Under the pieces are notes generated by a model. The model worked only from the letters and a program-made list of their open reading frames with translations, searched no databases and was not told the DNA's origin. A stretch of 64,000 nucleotides of DNA from Asterochloris sp. CNOR1 (Eukaryota > Chlorophyta > Trebouxiophyceae > Trebouxiales > Trebouxiaceae), in contig OZ017748.1 of the NCBI GenBank assembly GCA_963969365.1, forward strand, positions 2,601,001-2,665,000, in the 5' to 3' direction. Both the position numbers and the translations under genes were made by a program. Shown here one piece after another: positions 11,201 to 48,087 of this stretch (positions are counted from its first letter, which is position 1; each line of letters starts with the position of its first letter).

Positions 11201-13199
11201 GATACCTGGCCTGGATGGTGCACCTTGGCATGAAGGGCCGCCATGCTTGCATGGCCAGGAGAGCTGTTGGACCAGACCGTCTCGGATGATGACATCGCCC
11301 TTGCAACCTCGAAGCTGCCGCCAAGTCATTGGCCCCACAGTTCCCTCCTGGGCCACATGGGGGCAGGGGGGTCCCGGACCCCTGGTAGGGAGATCCGTCC
11401 AGTTCTGAGGTCAGCACCTGCAAGCTCTTGTTGGTTCCTGCTTTGAGGCATCTTCGCTGCAACACATGTACCATGTGGTTTTGAGGCGCCACCTGCAAGT
11501 TGTCATGCTCCCGCCTCCTCTGAACTGCTCCAGCAAAGGCGTTGCCCTGCCTGGTGCTGAGTGTTTGGTGGAGATGAGCACCTGCAAATTCTTGTGACCA
11601 CTCTTGCTTTGAAGTGCCCCAATAGTGGACAGGCTGCCTGATTGAGGCGCTGGCAAGTCTGAGGTAAGCATGGGCCGTGTGCTTCACTGCATGCCTTGCT
11701 GCAGGGTGGCCTGGATGGCAACAGCGCACCAGTACACATGACAGCTTCTGTCCTGCTGTGTAGCGCAGCAGGGGTTGTCGTTGCCTGCCATGGACAGAAC
11801 CGCCAGGGCCATCTAGCTTCAAGCATTGCTGTCTTCAGTGGCAGCAGAATTGGGCCGCCAGTGCCAGTCCAGCAACCATTGGCTCAATTCTTGCAGTCCT
11901 GAGCCTGTGGCAATGATCTGCCTGCGCCTGTCCAGCAAATGCCACTATCCCATGTGCTATCCTTCTCTCAGCGCAGCAATGGTCTGCAGACGTGTGCTGA
12001 TCTGATGAGCAGGGCACCATTGGCTCAGGCCGGCGCGAGTCAACACCCATGCTGCCTTACAGGTGCTGCCTGACCCACCCTCAAATGAAAATAGCCACAT
12101 GTGTCAGCCAAGCGCCATATGTAATGCCAGGACTTCCAGCATGTGTGAGCTCTGCGGCGTACTGGGGGAGGAACAAGAGTCAGGCTCCCGTCCGGCTGTC
12201 CTAGAAGAAGACTGCTCAGAAGGCCTGCAATCCCTCCAAAGCCCTGAACTGGTGACCCTGACAAGCAGCCCAACAGGTGAGCTCCTCTGTGTGCTATACT
12301 CTCTCAGCATGGCAGCAGCTCTCCTGGCCATGAGAGAGGGGTTCGCTTGGGGAGAGAGCTCCTCGTGTGGTAGCATCAAACTGCTCAGCCCACTCCTTGA
12401 CGTCTTAGGCTGAGGAGCGCTCAGCAGGCTGGCTGGCGCTCAGACACTGCTGCTTAAGGGGTCCCTTTCTGCCTGACGATGCGCCTGCTCCCTTTCTGCT
12501 GGAAGCTGCCAGGCAGCATACCCCTGCGCAATATGTTGTTGGCACACAGTCATCAGGACAGTGGCTGTCACCTCTGTCTGCCCGCTGCCCTGCAGGGCCT
12601 GGGACAGGGAGGACTGATGAAAAGAATGGCGGCCACCAGGCCAGCAACAGCAATCAGCAGAAGTAGCATCGCCCACAAGCAGCGCAATGCCAGCAACTGC
12701 CGCTGACAGACAGCATCTGCAGTCACACTGCAATTGCACCACTTGCTGCACATCAGCCACATGGCAACAACAGCAGCATGTCTTAGCCCCTGACAGATGC
12801 AGCCATAGTGGCTGAGGTATCCAAGGCGCCCCTTTCTGCAGCGCCGCAACAAATATCGTGCCTCAGTGCATCTCAGTTTTGCAGTACTTGGCAGGTCAGC
12901 AGCAGCCCCTGCAGAACAGGTTCTTCAATGTTGAACCCGTCTTGGGTTCTATGTGCCAGAACTTGCTGTTCAAGCGTGTTGTCACGCTGGGTCCAGTGTG
13001 ACTGCAATGGCTTAAGGTTGTAGTGATGGTGACTCAGAAGGAGGACAGGCACTTATCAAGAAGGGGCAGCCTGGCATAGGCAGGCTGGTCAGTTCATGGG
13101 CCCTAGACTGCTGCTGGCCTCAACTTCCAAAACCACACTGCTGCTTCACCGGAGTGCAGATTCAGGTGCTCTGCAGATGTGACTGGCTGAGCCTGCTGC
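11201..13199. other. Unresolved 2-kb region, possible minus-strand gene
   Basis: I could not build a convincing gene here. Hints on the minus strand: a clean open piece at about 13010-12880 (contains HWTQRDNTLEQQVLAHRTQ), a hydrophobic segment at about 12690-12610 (AMLLLLIAVAGLVAAILF) that would cross a membrane once, and an open frame ending with TGA at 12104 followed 44 bp later by TGTAA on that strand (12060-12056). Splice joins between these pieces are not in phase by eye. The part 11400-11680 holds imperfect repeats around the phrase CACCTGCAA spaced by about 80-165 bp and looks non-coding. The region sits between two convergent genes, so part is 3' UTR. Confidence 0.25.
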
Positions 13200-15988
<2,789 letters not shown>

Positions 15989-16416
15989 GGCCTCGATCTG
16001 GCGAGAAGGCAGTTGACCTAGCAGGAGGCCAACCCATCTGACATGTTGCCCAACAGCGGAGGAGCTGTCGGATTGGCTGTCACAATGTGGACAGTGGTCT
16101 GTGCAGGCCTGGCAAGGGGACCTTCAGAATCTAGCACATTGATTTATTCAAGAAGGCAGCACCAGACCAAGCAGCTCAAGAAGTGAACACCTGTGTGCCT
16201 CTCTGAGGTGGGCTGAGTTGATGCCAGTGATATTGGCCTGCCTCTAGATTACAGATCTGGCATGTCAATGGACATGCATTGCAGTGTGCAGCGCGCCTAG
16301 GAGATTGGTGCCCTGGAACCTGCAAGCCGTCCTCGATGTAGATTGCGGTGACTGCTGCAAAGCTGACCTGGCTGCTGCACATGCAGGCTTCCCGCACTGT
16401 CCCAGGCGGCACAGCC
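15989..16416. promoter_or_regulatory. Shared upstream region of PRMT3 and RPC2
   Basis: This is 428 bp between divergent start codons. An AT-richer patch near 16138-16152 (cacattgatttattc) is the only compositional signal I note. No gene is seen. Confidence 0.35.
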
Positions 16417-28245
<11,829 letters not shown>

Positions 28246-28427
28246 GACATGACACCCCAATTTTGCAGCGTAGCATGTACTCCCAACAGCACTTGTTTCT
28301 CATTTCATGCAATGTGCAACGCATGCAGAAGCTGCTCTGCTGCTTGAAGCTGCTCTGCTGCTTGATCACCAGTGGCAGCCGCCATCAGCAGGACCACATC
28401 TTTTATTCATAGTCTGTTTCATGCCTG
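28246..28427. other. Convergent intergenic region
   Basis: This is 182 bp between the RPC2 stop (+) and the stop of the next gene (-). No feature is seen. Confidence 0.4.
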
Positions 28428-31315
28428 TCAAGGCAAGTCTGTCTGAAAAAGATCTCCATTTAATTCATCATCATCATCCTCTTTGCCTTTGCCTGACCCT
28501 TTCACGTCGTCGTCCATGGCATCAGTCTCCTCTTCATCATCCGAGTCGTTTGGCGTGAGGCGCTCGCCAAAATCCACGACAGTGCCAGCCTGCATCAGCA
28601 TATAGATCACAAGAAGTGACCTCTGCTGTGAGTGTGCACAGCAGCAGGATGTTCCAGACTTACCTTCAGCTGCTTTTCTTCAGGGGGTAGCATGTAGCCA
28701 GCTTCTATAAGGATGTCTTCTGTCTCATCCAAGTATCTGCAGGCAGATTGATCCAAGACATGGGCACAGCTGTGTGCACTACTGATACCACCAGCACAGA
28801 CCTGAAGCCTTAGGCAGCTGAGGCATGAAACAAAGTGCAGGCAGGCCTGCCACTCTTCACTGAGCAGCCACAGGAGGCGCTGACACCATGCCTAGAGGGT
28901 GCACAGTGACAGCAGAGCAGGCCACAGCAGATCAAGCAAATGGCCAGAACCCATGCAGTGCACCTTCCTCCTGCTCACCCTGCCCGCCCTCCTGCAAGCA
29001 CATGAGGTAACAGCCCGCAGCGAGAAAGGGAAGGCAAGTCGCAACCCTCAACTCGGTGTGTCGCTCCCAGCAAGGAAGCGCAGACAGGGTCTGGGATGCG
29101 GCCGCTGCCAGAGAGGGGAGAACAACCTGCGCCTGCCCGGTATCACAGACGGCCCGGAGTGCTCCCCACCCCCTGCACTCACTTGTGCCCCTCCTGGAAG
29201 TAATCGCAGCGGATGCCAGGCTTCTGCACGCGGATGCCCGGCTGCCCCTTGAGGTGGTCGGGGTGCACGTTGCGCCCGCCCAGGGTGATCAGGTCCATTA
29301 TGTCCTCGTGCGTCCACACCTTGGGGACGTCGTCCACCCGTGCCAGCAGGCGCTTGTCGTTCCACACAGACATGCTGCAATACTCGTACCTGCGGGGGGA
29401 GGGCAGACAGGTTGCTGTGGGAGCGCTGCTTGTCCATTTGCACATGCCGCAGCGCTGATGCATGCCACAGCACTCAGTAAGATACAGAGTAGCAGCAAGC
29501 GTACCAAAGCCACTGGCATGCTGCACACGTTGCGCTGCTGGGCTTGACTAAGCCTGCCTGGCCCACAGGGCCGCTGTGCTACAGCTCTCACTGAGGCATA
29601 GGGGCAGGCATACACCCTGCACGAGCAGGAGCTCACCTGCCGACCTCGTCCTGGTCATGCTCCCACTCCGCCTGCTGCTGGTCCCTCCAGACTCGCTTCT
29701 CCATGTGAGCGCGGCGCCCCCAATCGTCCCACGCCTCCCAGTGCTGGGGCAGCATGTCGGCCGGGGGTTCCTCTGAGGGGTCGCTGCAGGGGCATGGGGT
29801 TGCACACCGTGCGGCAACACAGCATGGCAGCTCCTGTGGGCAGAAACAAGCGGACATCCCGCCCTGCACGAGACCCTGCTTGCAAGGGCTGCACCAGGCA
29901 TTGGAGCAGCATGCGCTTGTTAGCAGGAGGCCAGGCCTGGCTGCATGACACCCTGCTCCTGGAGGCCACTGCTCTGGCACCCCGGCAGCAGCGACCCTCA
30001 AGGCACAGCACACCTGTCATATGGCTGAGGATGCCGGATGTCAAATTCAGGATTCTTGTGCCTGAAGGCTGGGCTGCGCTCCACCTTGGCCGCCCGTGCC
30101 CAGGCAGCATCCAGCACTGCTCGGCCCGCGGGGTCCTGCTCTGCATGGCATGCATGCAGCCAGCTCAGGGGCTTGTGACCGCCAGGGCAAGGCTGCACAT
30201 CCCCATTTCAGTGCCCAGAGCAGCACAGCAAGCTGACGACTTTGATCTTGCACTGGGGCAGTCAGCATGATGCTGCGACCCTCTGCATGCCTGTTTGACA
30301 GCCAACAGCCTGATGAGTCCTCATAGCGTGTGCTCCACAGCCAGCACATCGCTCAGACTTCATGCTGCCGTGGTGGACCTTGCAGAGAGTGGCCATGGCC
30401 TTGTGAGGGTGTGCCCGGCACAGTCTGACCTGACTCCTCCCCATCCCCCACAAAACGGTGCTCATCTGTGACCCGCAAAGCGCTCCTGCGCACGCCGTAC
30501 TTGGCCCAGGACCCGTCAAACAGCTCCTGCACTGTGACCCACGTCTCTGCAGGGCACCAGCATCGCGCATAACAACTTTAAACTCTAGGGGTCAGGATGT
30601 GCTGAGGTAGCAGGAGCTTGCGAGCCCACGCAGCACATGCTGGGCGTTGCGGCTGAACCTCTGCTGGGGGCGGCCGGCCAGCAGGACGCAGGGCAGTGAC
30701 TGGATGCTGTTGGCGGCGGCTGCCCAGCAGACACCTGACTCAGCGGGGCCTTAGCTCGGAGGCTCTGAGAGTCAGCTCACTTGTGATGGGGCCGCTCGGC
30801 TGCTCGGGGTCCATCAAATCCTGATAGCCAGACATGGCCCTGTCTTCAGGGTCACTACGCTCCCTGATAACCTGCTGCAACACGGCGTCGTCATCCTCTT
30901 CCTGGTAGGGTTCAGAGATGTCATCCTGGTTGGCAGCAATGCAGCTCTGGCTGCTGCGTCTGCGCTTGCGGGACAGGGGCCTGGCCAGGAAGCTGCTGCT
31001 TGGTGGCTGCTGCGGCTGGCGGGCGTCCTGCTGCGTGATCCAGAGCTTTGCAAGGCCCACATTGCAACTGCAACTCAGGCATATGCTGGCATGCAGACAA
31101 CAGCGCCCTGCAGGTGACCAGCCATCCTCAGAAGTGCACGGCTCTTGCTGTTGAGTACTATTTGGCGACTCCTTGTCAGGAAAGCCACCTGCTGTACCTG
31201 GTGATGCCTCTCTTCTCCCAACAGTTGCAGCCAGCCTCTGGTGGCCACTTTGCACGCAACCATTTTGAAACTGGCTTTGTGCTGGCCGCTGGCCGAACGT
31301 TGTGTTGGCCAACAT
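28428..31315 (-). CDS. Unidentified acidic protein, seven or more exons
   Basis: I do not recognise this protein. Exons in phase from the 3' side are 28589-28428, 28736-28664, 29389-29183, 29783-29637, 30140-30014, 30546-30430 and a first coding exon ending at 30781. The joined part carries TWVTVQELFDGSWAKYGVRR, NPEFDIRHPQPYDSDPSEEP, a Trp-rich charged block (LPQHWEAWDDWGRR, RVWRDQQQAEWEHDQDEVG), WTHEDIMDLITLGGRNVHP, GIRCDYFQEGHKYLDETED and an Asp/Glu/Lys tail ending QTDLP. Upstream of 30781 the frame stays open to a Met at 31315 and includes a basic LARPLSRKRRRSSQ stretch that could be an organelle transit peptide or nuclear signal. The true start is unsettled. The coherent splicing across six introns makes a real gene likely. 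A plastid or nuclear structural role would be guesswork. Confidence 0.6.
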
Positions 31316-31478
31316 GCCCGTTCAAGCATGCGGTCAACCCTCGAGTTCGACCTTCAGCAGTGAAATCATGTTCAATTGCAGGAGGCAACTTTCACATCTG
31401 TTTTGGCTAGTTGTAGATCCTAATCGAGCGTTCATGAGGCTGGACGTTCCTGCAGCAGAAGAGCTTGAATCTTGGAAG

Positions 31479-42232
<10,754 letters not shown>

Positions 42233-42485
42233 CTCCAGTGCCTGCTGGCTACAGACCTGCAGATCCTCACCACCAATCCTGTCTACAGTGCACGCAGGCT
42301 GGCTCCAACGCTGCCTCAGCCCAATGAGCGCTCAACACAAACAAGCTGCCTCATAAGTGTTCCTGCCAGCCAACAAGCTGCTGATTCTTCCCCGGATAAG
42401 GAGTGGGACAGCTCTTGGGGAGCAGATCGCTGATGACTAACCCCACCTGACTGCAATGCATTTTCAGTCCTGTCAATTTCGAATC
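42233..42485. promoter_or_regulatory. Region between DEG15 stop and UBP12 start
   Basis: The two genes are tandem on the minus strand. These 253 bp must hold the DEG15 3' end and the UBP12 promoter. No clear signal is visible. Confidence 0.35.
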
Positions 42486-44813
42486 TCATAGCTTGCTGTG
42501 CATGTGAGTTCTGTATTTGTTGGAAGAGTCTTGCTGCAGATTATGCATCTGGGTGGCGTCCAGCCTGCTGCCCTGCAGCAGCTGCGTGAGACGGGCCAGC
42601 CCAGCGGGCTCTTTTCTGCCAGTAGCATGGAAGGGGTCTGGCACGCTAGGCTCAGGCGAAGCAAGGGCCCACAGCTGAGTCAGGGCTGGATCCTGCACAT
42701 CCAGCATCTGCAGGTCTGCAATGCTCAGAGGCGCTCCAGCTGTAGCCAGGTGCCATATGGGGGCCAGAACCTTGGCTGCAATCACAAAGTTGAGGTTGGG
42801 GATGGTGCTGCCGGACTTGGAGTGCCGAGCATTGCTTGTGACCAGCCCTATCAGGCTGCCATCTGGCTCCAGGACAGCACCGCCACTGGCTCCAGGATGC
42901 ACAGTGGCTGTCGTCAGTAGCATACTGGGCTGACTCGAGGCTGAGCTGCTGACCACCTGCAGGCCACACAGCAAGCTGCCTGCCAGCAGCAATGGCATCA
43001 CCGGTGAGCAGGGCCCATCTGGGTAGGAGGCACAGCAAGCTGACTGACCTGGGCGACGTGGCCAGAAGTGACGGTGGGCCTCAGCCCTGCGTGTGGGCTC
43101 AGCAGGGCATGCCCAATGACATAGACTGACTGGCCGACTGCGGCTGAGCTGAGGCTGAGGGGCATGGGGCGGACTGGAAAGGATGGGAGGTTCCTGAGTC
43201 TGAGAAGGGCAATGTCTAGGTAGCCGGCAAAGACATAGACGACCTCTGCAGGGCGCCACTCGGTCTGCTGCCCTGTGCTGTCATCGAGCCTGACCATGAG
43301 CAGACCATGGTCCTGACTGCCACCGTTTGTAGCTGTGTTGGCGGGGTTTTTGCTGGCCCGACCATGCAGCAGGTGGGCATTGGTAAGCAGCAGGCCGCTC
43401 TGGTTGAGCACCACCCCGCTGGCCCAGGTTCCCAGCGATGTCTGGACAGCCACCACACTGCTGCGGGCAGCAGCCAGCCTGACAGGCAGGGTGCTGTCTG
43501 TGGGGCTGCTTCCAGCAGGACCAGACTGCTGCAGGTTTGGGGCGGGTGGCGGGCGCCCCGTATGCTGCACCAGCCACCGGTGCCAGGCAGCCCAGATGCT
43601 GCCGGCAGGAATCACCAGCGGCACCTGCAGAGAACACACACCTCAGTCCTGTCAGCCCCTTGTCAGGCCAGTGACATCCCTAGCTTGCAGCCAAAGTGGA
43701 GGCCGCATGATGCCTCACCTCTGCTCTGCTCGCTGTGGAGAACAGTGGCACCATAAGGACGCCCAGCAAGGATGCGTCCTGCAGCATGACTGGGCAGCCC
43801 TCCATGCCCGGCAGGCCGCGCAGGTCTGTCATGAGCAGTTGCAGCTCTGGCTGCTGCTGCGGCTGAGCTGGCATTGCCTCCTGAGCTGCAGCTGCTACAA
43901 GGGCTCCTGTGCCGAACCAGCTGTTGGATACGATGCCGGCCACAGCGTTGTTGCTGAAGTGGCTGGGCGACAGGACCCCAAAGGGGCTACCCACAGCCAC
44001 AACTGCAGTGCCAGGGGGGGCTGCAGCGGCAGAGAGCTGCCAGCGAACCTGCTCAGCCGCCAGCAGCGCCTGGTGGAGGCGCTGCTGCCCCTCCTTGGTG
44101 GGGGCCTTGCACTGCAGGACAGCCAGGCGAGAGGCCGCTGCTGGGCTGTGCATGGCAGAGCTGCTGGCCAGGCCCCACACAAGCCGCCACCCCTGCGTAC
44201 CTGCGGAGCATTGGGACAGTGTCTGAACGAGCCTGCTGGTAGTGTGAGCTTGAAACATGGCAGAAAGCACTTCACTGCAGCTGAGCAAAACCCACCACTC
44301 TCAAGCAGCTCCTCCAGCGCTGACTGCAGCCCAGCCACCTGAACCTGCCCCTGCAGCTTGGCCTCCAGCTCGAGACCTCGCCACGCCACACTTATCCTGT
44401 ACATGAGTGGCAGCATGAGGTGGCATTTGCTTGCCATGCTTTGCTGGTGGACTGGATGCACACACCTGACATTGCTGAGCAAGATGCCGCTGTCCCGCCA
44501 GTCCAGCTGCTCCCGGCCAGCCTGCTGAATGAAAGGCAAGACAGCTGTAACAGGCACCAACACTGCGCAGTCCTGTCCGAGCCTGCCTGTCACAATGCCT
44601 GCAGCATGGCTGTTACCCTTTGCAGATTCATGAAGCCAGGCAAACAACTGCTGACATGCAAGGCCACCGCCCTGCACCTGAGCAGGAGAGGGTAGTGACG
44701 CCGTCGCTGGCTTTGTGGAATGCAGTGTCAGCTGCCTTAGCCTTCTTTGGATCTGGCCCTCTCAGGATGACCAGGGCAGCAATGCAGCTGCCTGTCTTGG
44801 CTGCCTGCTGCAT
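42486..44813 (-). CDS. DEG15: DEG15-type peroxisomal processing protease
   Basis: Six exons join in phase: 44813-44678, 44598-44466, 44396-44296, 44200-43719, 43624-43049 and 42956-42486, giving 632 residues (Arabidopsis DEG15 about 709). The N-terminus has the family phrase RGPDPKKAK. Mid-protein comes GSPFGVLSPSHFSN and LPGMEGCPV. The trypsin-like core shows His in LLLTNAHLL, Asp in AGYLDIALLR and Ser in HPGASGGAVL, followed by IGLVTSNARHS and IPNLNFVI. The protein ends in SKL, a textbook PTS1, so it is imported into peroxisomes, where DEG15 (TYSND1 in animals) removes PTS2 presequences. The N-terminal Met is the first in frame and gives the expected short head. Its stop is 253 bp upstream of the UBP12 start, on the same strand. 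Confidence 0.95.
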
Positions 44814-44982
44814 GGCCAGATCAGCAAATATGGATTGTTGATTTTCAAAGTCCGCTGAACGATTGTTGGCTCATGCCGCACCGGTGCAGCAGCAGAGTCA
44901 TCTAATTCATGGCATCTGTATAGTCTCCTCTGCTCCAGGTCTGCTGCACACAAGTATAGCAATGCAACAGGCCCAGTAACAG
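44814..44982. promoter_or_regulatory. Shared upstream region of DEG15 and the GAF membrane-protein gene
   Basis: This is 169 bp between divergent start codons. It is AT-richer than its surroundings (near 44820-44920) but shows no recognised motif. Confidence 0.4.
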
Positions 44983-47973
44983 ATGCTCAACCAGCTGTGC
45001 TACCAGCTGGCAACAGCACTAGTGGCTGGAGAGCCCCTCAGCAAGGACCTCACTCCAAGCCTGAAGGGTTATGTGTCTGGAACCATCTGCCTCAGGTAAA
45101 AATCAGCCTGACTCAGCAAGCAACTTGCTCTTTGCCCCCAGGCTGGCACAGTAGCGAAGAAGACCCTTCGTGAGGCCTGTAAGTCTACAACCCGGATCTC
45201 ATGGGTTGCTGCTGCAGTGTGGCTCTGGTCTCACAGGATGGGGATCATCTCCTGTACTATCCCCTGCCTGACAACTCAGAGCAGCAGCTGAGGGCACTGG
45301 CTGCCACAGCCAAGTGTCGCCTGGGCACTGCAGTTTGGGCAGCTTTCCAGACAGGGAGGCCTCTGCACTACCAGGATGATGTCAGGTGAAGCACCCTGGT
45401 GACTGAAGAAGTTCACATCACCCAATGACCTTCAGCACACCTGATGGTGTCGAGTCATTGCCGCCGGGGGCCGGCATGTTTTGAGCAGATGTATGCACCA
45501 TGCAGGGAGGTCTCTTTTGCAGACTGGCAGCTGCTCCAGCACTGCTCAGGCGCGGCTGTATTTATCACTGTGCCCATCGACTCAGCGCAGGGTGTGCTGG
45601 GCGCTCTCACGGTGGCCAGCAGAGGGGAGCCGCTGGGGCTGGGGTCAGTCAACATGATGGCTGCTGTCCTGGGGCAGTGCCTGGTGCATGCCAAGTGCCA
45701 GTCCGATCTGCAGGTAGGAGCACTATGTTGCTGATTGTAGCTTAGGATGCGCTGGCTGGCTGTAGCCAACCTCTGCGCATGGTTCCAACAGTGTGCTCAA
45801 AATGTCTTGAGCAGCAGCGAGCTCTCAAAAGAAGCTTGCCATGCAGGCAGTGGTGTCCCTCCTGGGGCAGCAGCAGGACAGGGGCAAGCAACCAGCCACC
45901 CAACACAGGGCAGCCCTGCAGGGGCACCAACCAGGCGCAGTGCCGCTGCAGTTTGTCCTGGCTTCTGGTGGAGGCGCCTCAGTGGCAGGGCTGGGCCTGA
46001 CAGGCAGAGGTATGCAAGCAAGGCTGCTCACTTCCCCTGTTCGCCCACATGCTTCTGCTCGGTGCCCCCAAGGGCAGAGAAGTCCCTGTGGGAGCAGACA
46101 TTGATATCACCTGACATTGGCAGCAACAGTTGCAGGCATGGGCGTTGACAGCAGTGGGATGAAAGTGCTGGCAGACCTGCCGCAGCAGTCACTTTTTGCG
46201 ACAGAGAGCCCGCACATGAAGCTGCTGGCGTCCCGTCACATGGAAGAGCAGGACCAGGCAGGCCCTGCACTGGGCAGGCAGGCGCTTGGTCATGTGAGCA
46301 GCAGCCCTGGCACAGAGGAGGAGGATATCTACTCAGGTGTGTGGGTAGATCCTGCCTTGCAGTTTGAAGTGCTCACACAGCAGCGGGCCTTCCTTTTTGG
46401 GCAGGTTTCTTGTGTGCAGCTGGCATGCAGCAACCATGGTGAGAGGCATGTGCACCTCATAGTGCCCAAACTCATCTGCGGTGCCTTGGTAGCCGCAAAA
46501 CACAAGGCACTGTGTCTGCTCTGCAGATGATGAGCAGGGCAGCAGCAGCCTTGGCAGCCTCCTTGGCAGCTCAAGCCCCTCCAGCAGCCTGCAGACTGGT
46601 GAGAGACATTGTTGATAGCAGTCAAGTCCCGAACCTGTACTGCTGCACATTTTGCTGATTGGCAAGAGGCCTGACCTGTTTGCTCTTGCCGCAGGAGCTT
46701 TTCAGCGGGTTCGCCGCCCTTTGGACAGGCAGCCTTACAGCATCCAGAGCTGTTTGTCCCTGGGTGAGCAAGGCACGCAGTATGATTCACCTGTTATGCC
46801 ATGGCTTCTCACGGTAACACATTGTGCCCACTGAAATCATTCATGACATGTGTTGGGACGCATCCATGATTTGGTGGCTGCAGAGCTGGGCAGCATCGTC
46901 CCAACCCCTTCAGGGTCAGCACGGATGCTGACAGCAGTCTGTGGGCAGTGTCAGGCGGTGTTCTGCCTGAGCATCAAGCCTGAGGACCTGGGCCTCAAAA
47001 AGGCCAACCTGCAGCAGAGTGTGCCTGGGCAGGTGCGTCCTTGCCATGCCTATTTCCTGGTTGCATTTTCCTAGGCTGCAAGTGACTGTGTAGGTGAGCT
47101 CTTTTGCGGCCTGCCTCGCCCTGCACCCGCGCTGTGCTCATGCCCTGCAGCCCTCTTCGAAATCCTCCTGAATGACTGCAGGGTGTCAAAATTGGCTGGA
47201 AGCGCTGCAGCCCAGGCCAGGCACACTCATTTGGCGCCTGGCGTCAGCGGCATATTGCACTGGATGACGCCTTTCATGCAGCCTTCCTGGCTTTAGTAGT
47301 TCTAGCCGCTGTAGCTTGGCGAGTGTCCCTGAGGGGACAGCTCACCGTTAGCCTGCTCCTCGCTCACATGGCTGGTGAGATTGGCTGCCTGCTGGCTGCT
47401 GTAGCTCAGAGCTGCGCTGACTGTGCCCTGGGTGGATCCTCTACCTGTGCAGCAATTGCTCATAAGATATTGGGCGAGACCAATGGCTTGTTGTGGTCAA
47501 CTAAGACTGGCTGGCATGCAGGTCTGCTTGCTGCAGCCAGCCCAGCCATAGTTATGGTCCACGCGCCCTCTCTCTACAGACAGCGCCGCGACGCCCTCGT
47601 TTCAGCTTCCCGGCTTGTCTTTTTGCTTCTTCTTGCTGCTCATTCTTCGGAGCGCACGCTGGTCCCCAGCTCACCTGCGGCTGTCCTCTGCCGCCTGCTG
47701 GGCACCTCTGGCATTGCCATGCTGGTGCTCAACAATGTTTTGAGGCGGGTCAGTCTGCTTGACCACCTGGCTTCTCAGGTGACAGGTGCTGCCTTGGCCA
47801 GCATTGCAGCTGTGGCGATGTGGCCTTGCAGCAAGCCCCTGGATGCGCCCAGAACTGCTGCAATGCTCTACTACTTGATTTTGGGCACGGCTAGCCCCTC
47901 TTGCCTTGTCCTAGCATGTGAGATGAAGGCTAGGCAGCTGTTTCAGAGAAGCCTCAAAATGAAGCAGGCCTGA
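44983..47973 (+). CDS. GAF-like sensor domain fused to a multi-helix membrane domain
   Basis: Nine exons join in phase: 44983-45095, 45218-45385, 45506-45713, 45847-46009, 46136-46336, 46527-46598, 46695-46763, 46884-47032 and 47182-47973, about 645 residues. Residues roughly 38-165 look like a GAF domain: RLGTAVWAAFQTGRPLHYQD, GAAVFITVPIDSAQGVLGAL, LGLGSVNMMAAVLGQCL. A Ser/Gly-rich acidic linker follows. The last 260 residues hold about six hydrophobic segments (for example AAFLALVVLAAVAW, ASRLVFLLLLAAH, GIAMLVLNNVL) and end in a basic tail KARQLFQRSLKMKQA. I see no kinase, cyclase or phosphodiesterase output. A stop-free 147-bp stretch (47375-47521) inside the last exon has good splice ends and may be an intron, giving about 596 residues. 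The GAF assignment is by pattern only. Confidence 0.6.
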
Positions 47974-48087
47974 TGAAAAGTTTTCATGATTGATTGGTCC
48001 ACGGTGGCAAATCTTCCTCCAGATCCTGCTCTTTTTTACTACCGTAATCTTCGAAAGGCTGCAAGGCTGCACCCCACGACAGATATC

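Noticed and set aside
43335-44342. A 335-residue plus-strand ORF
   Set aside because: It is antisense to the DEG15 catalytic exons, whose motifs and PTS1 are clear.
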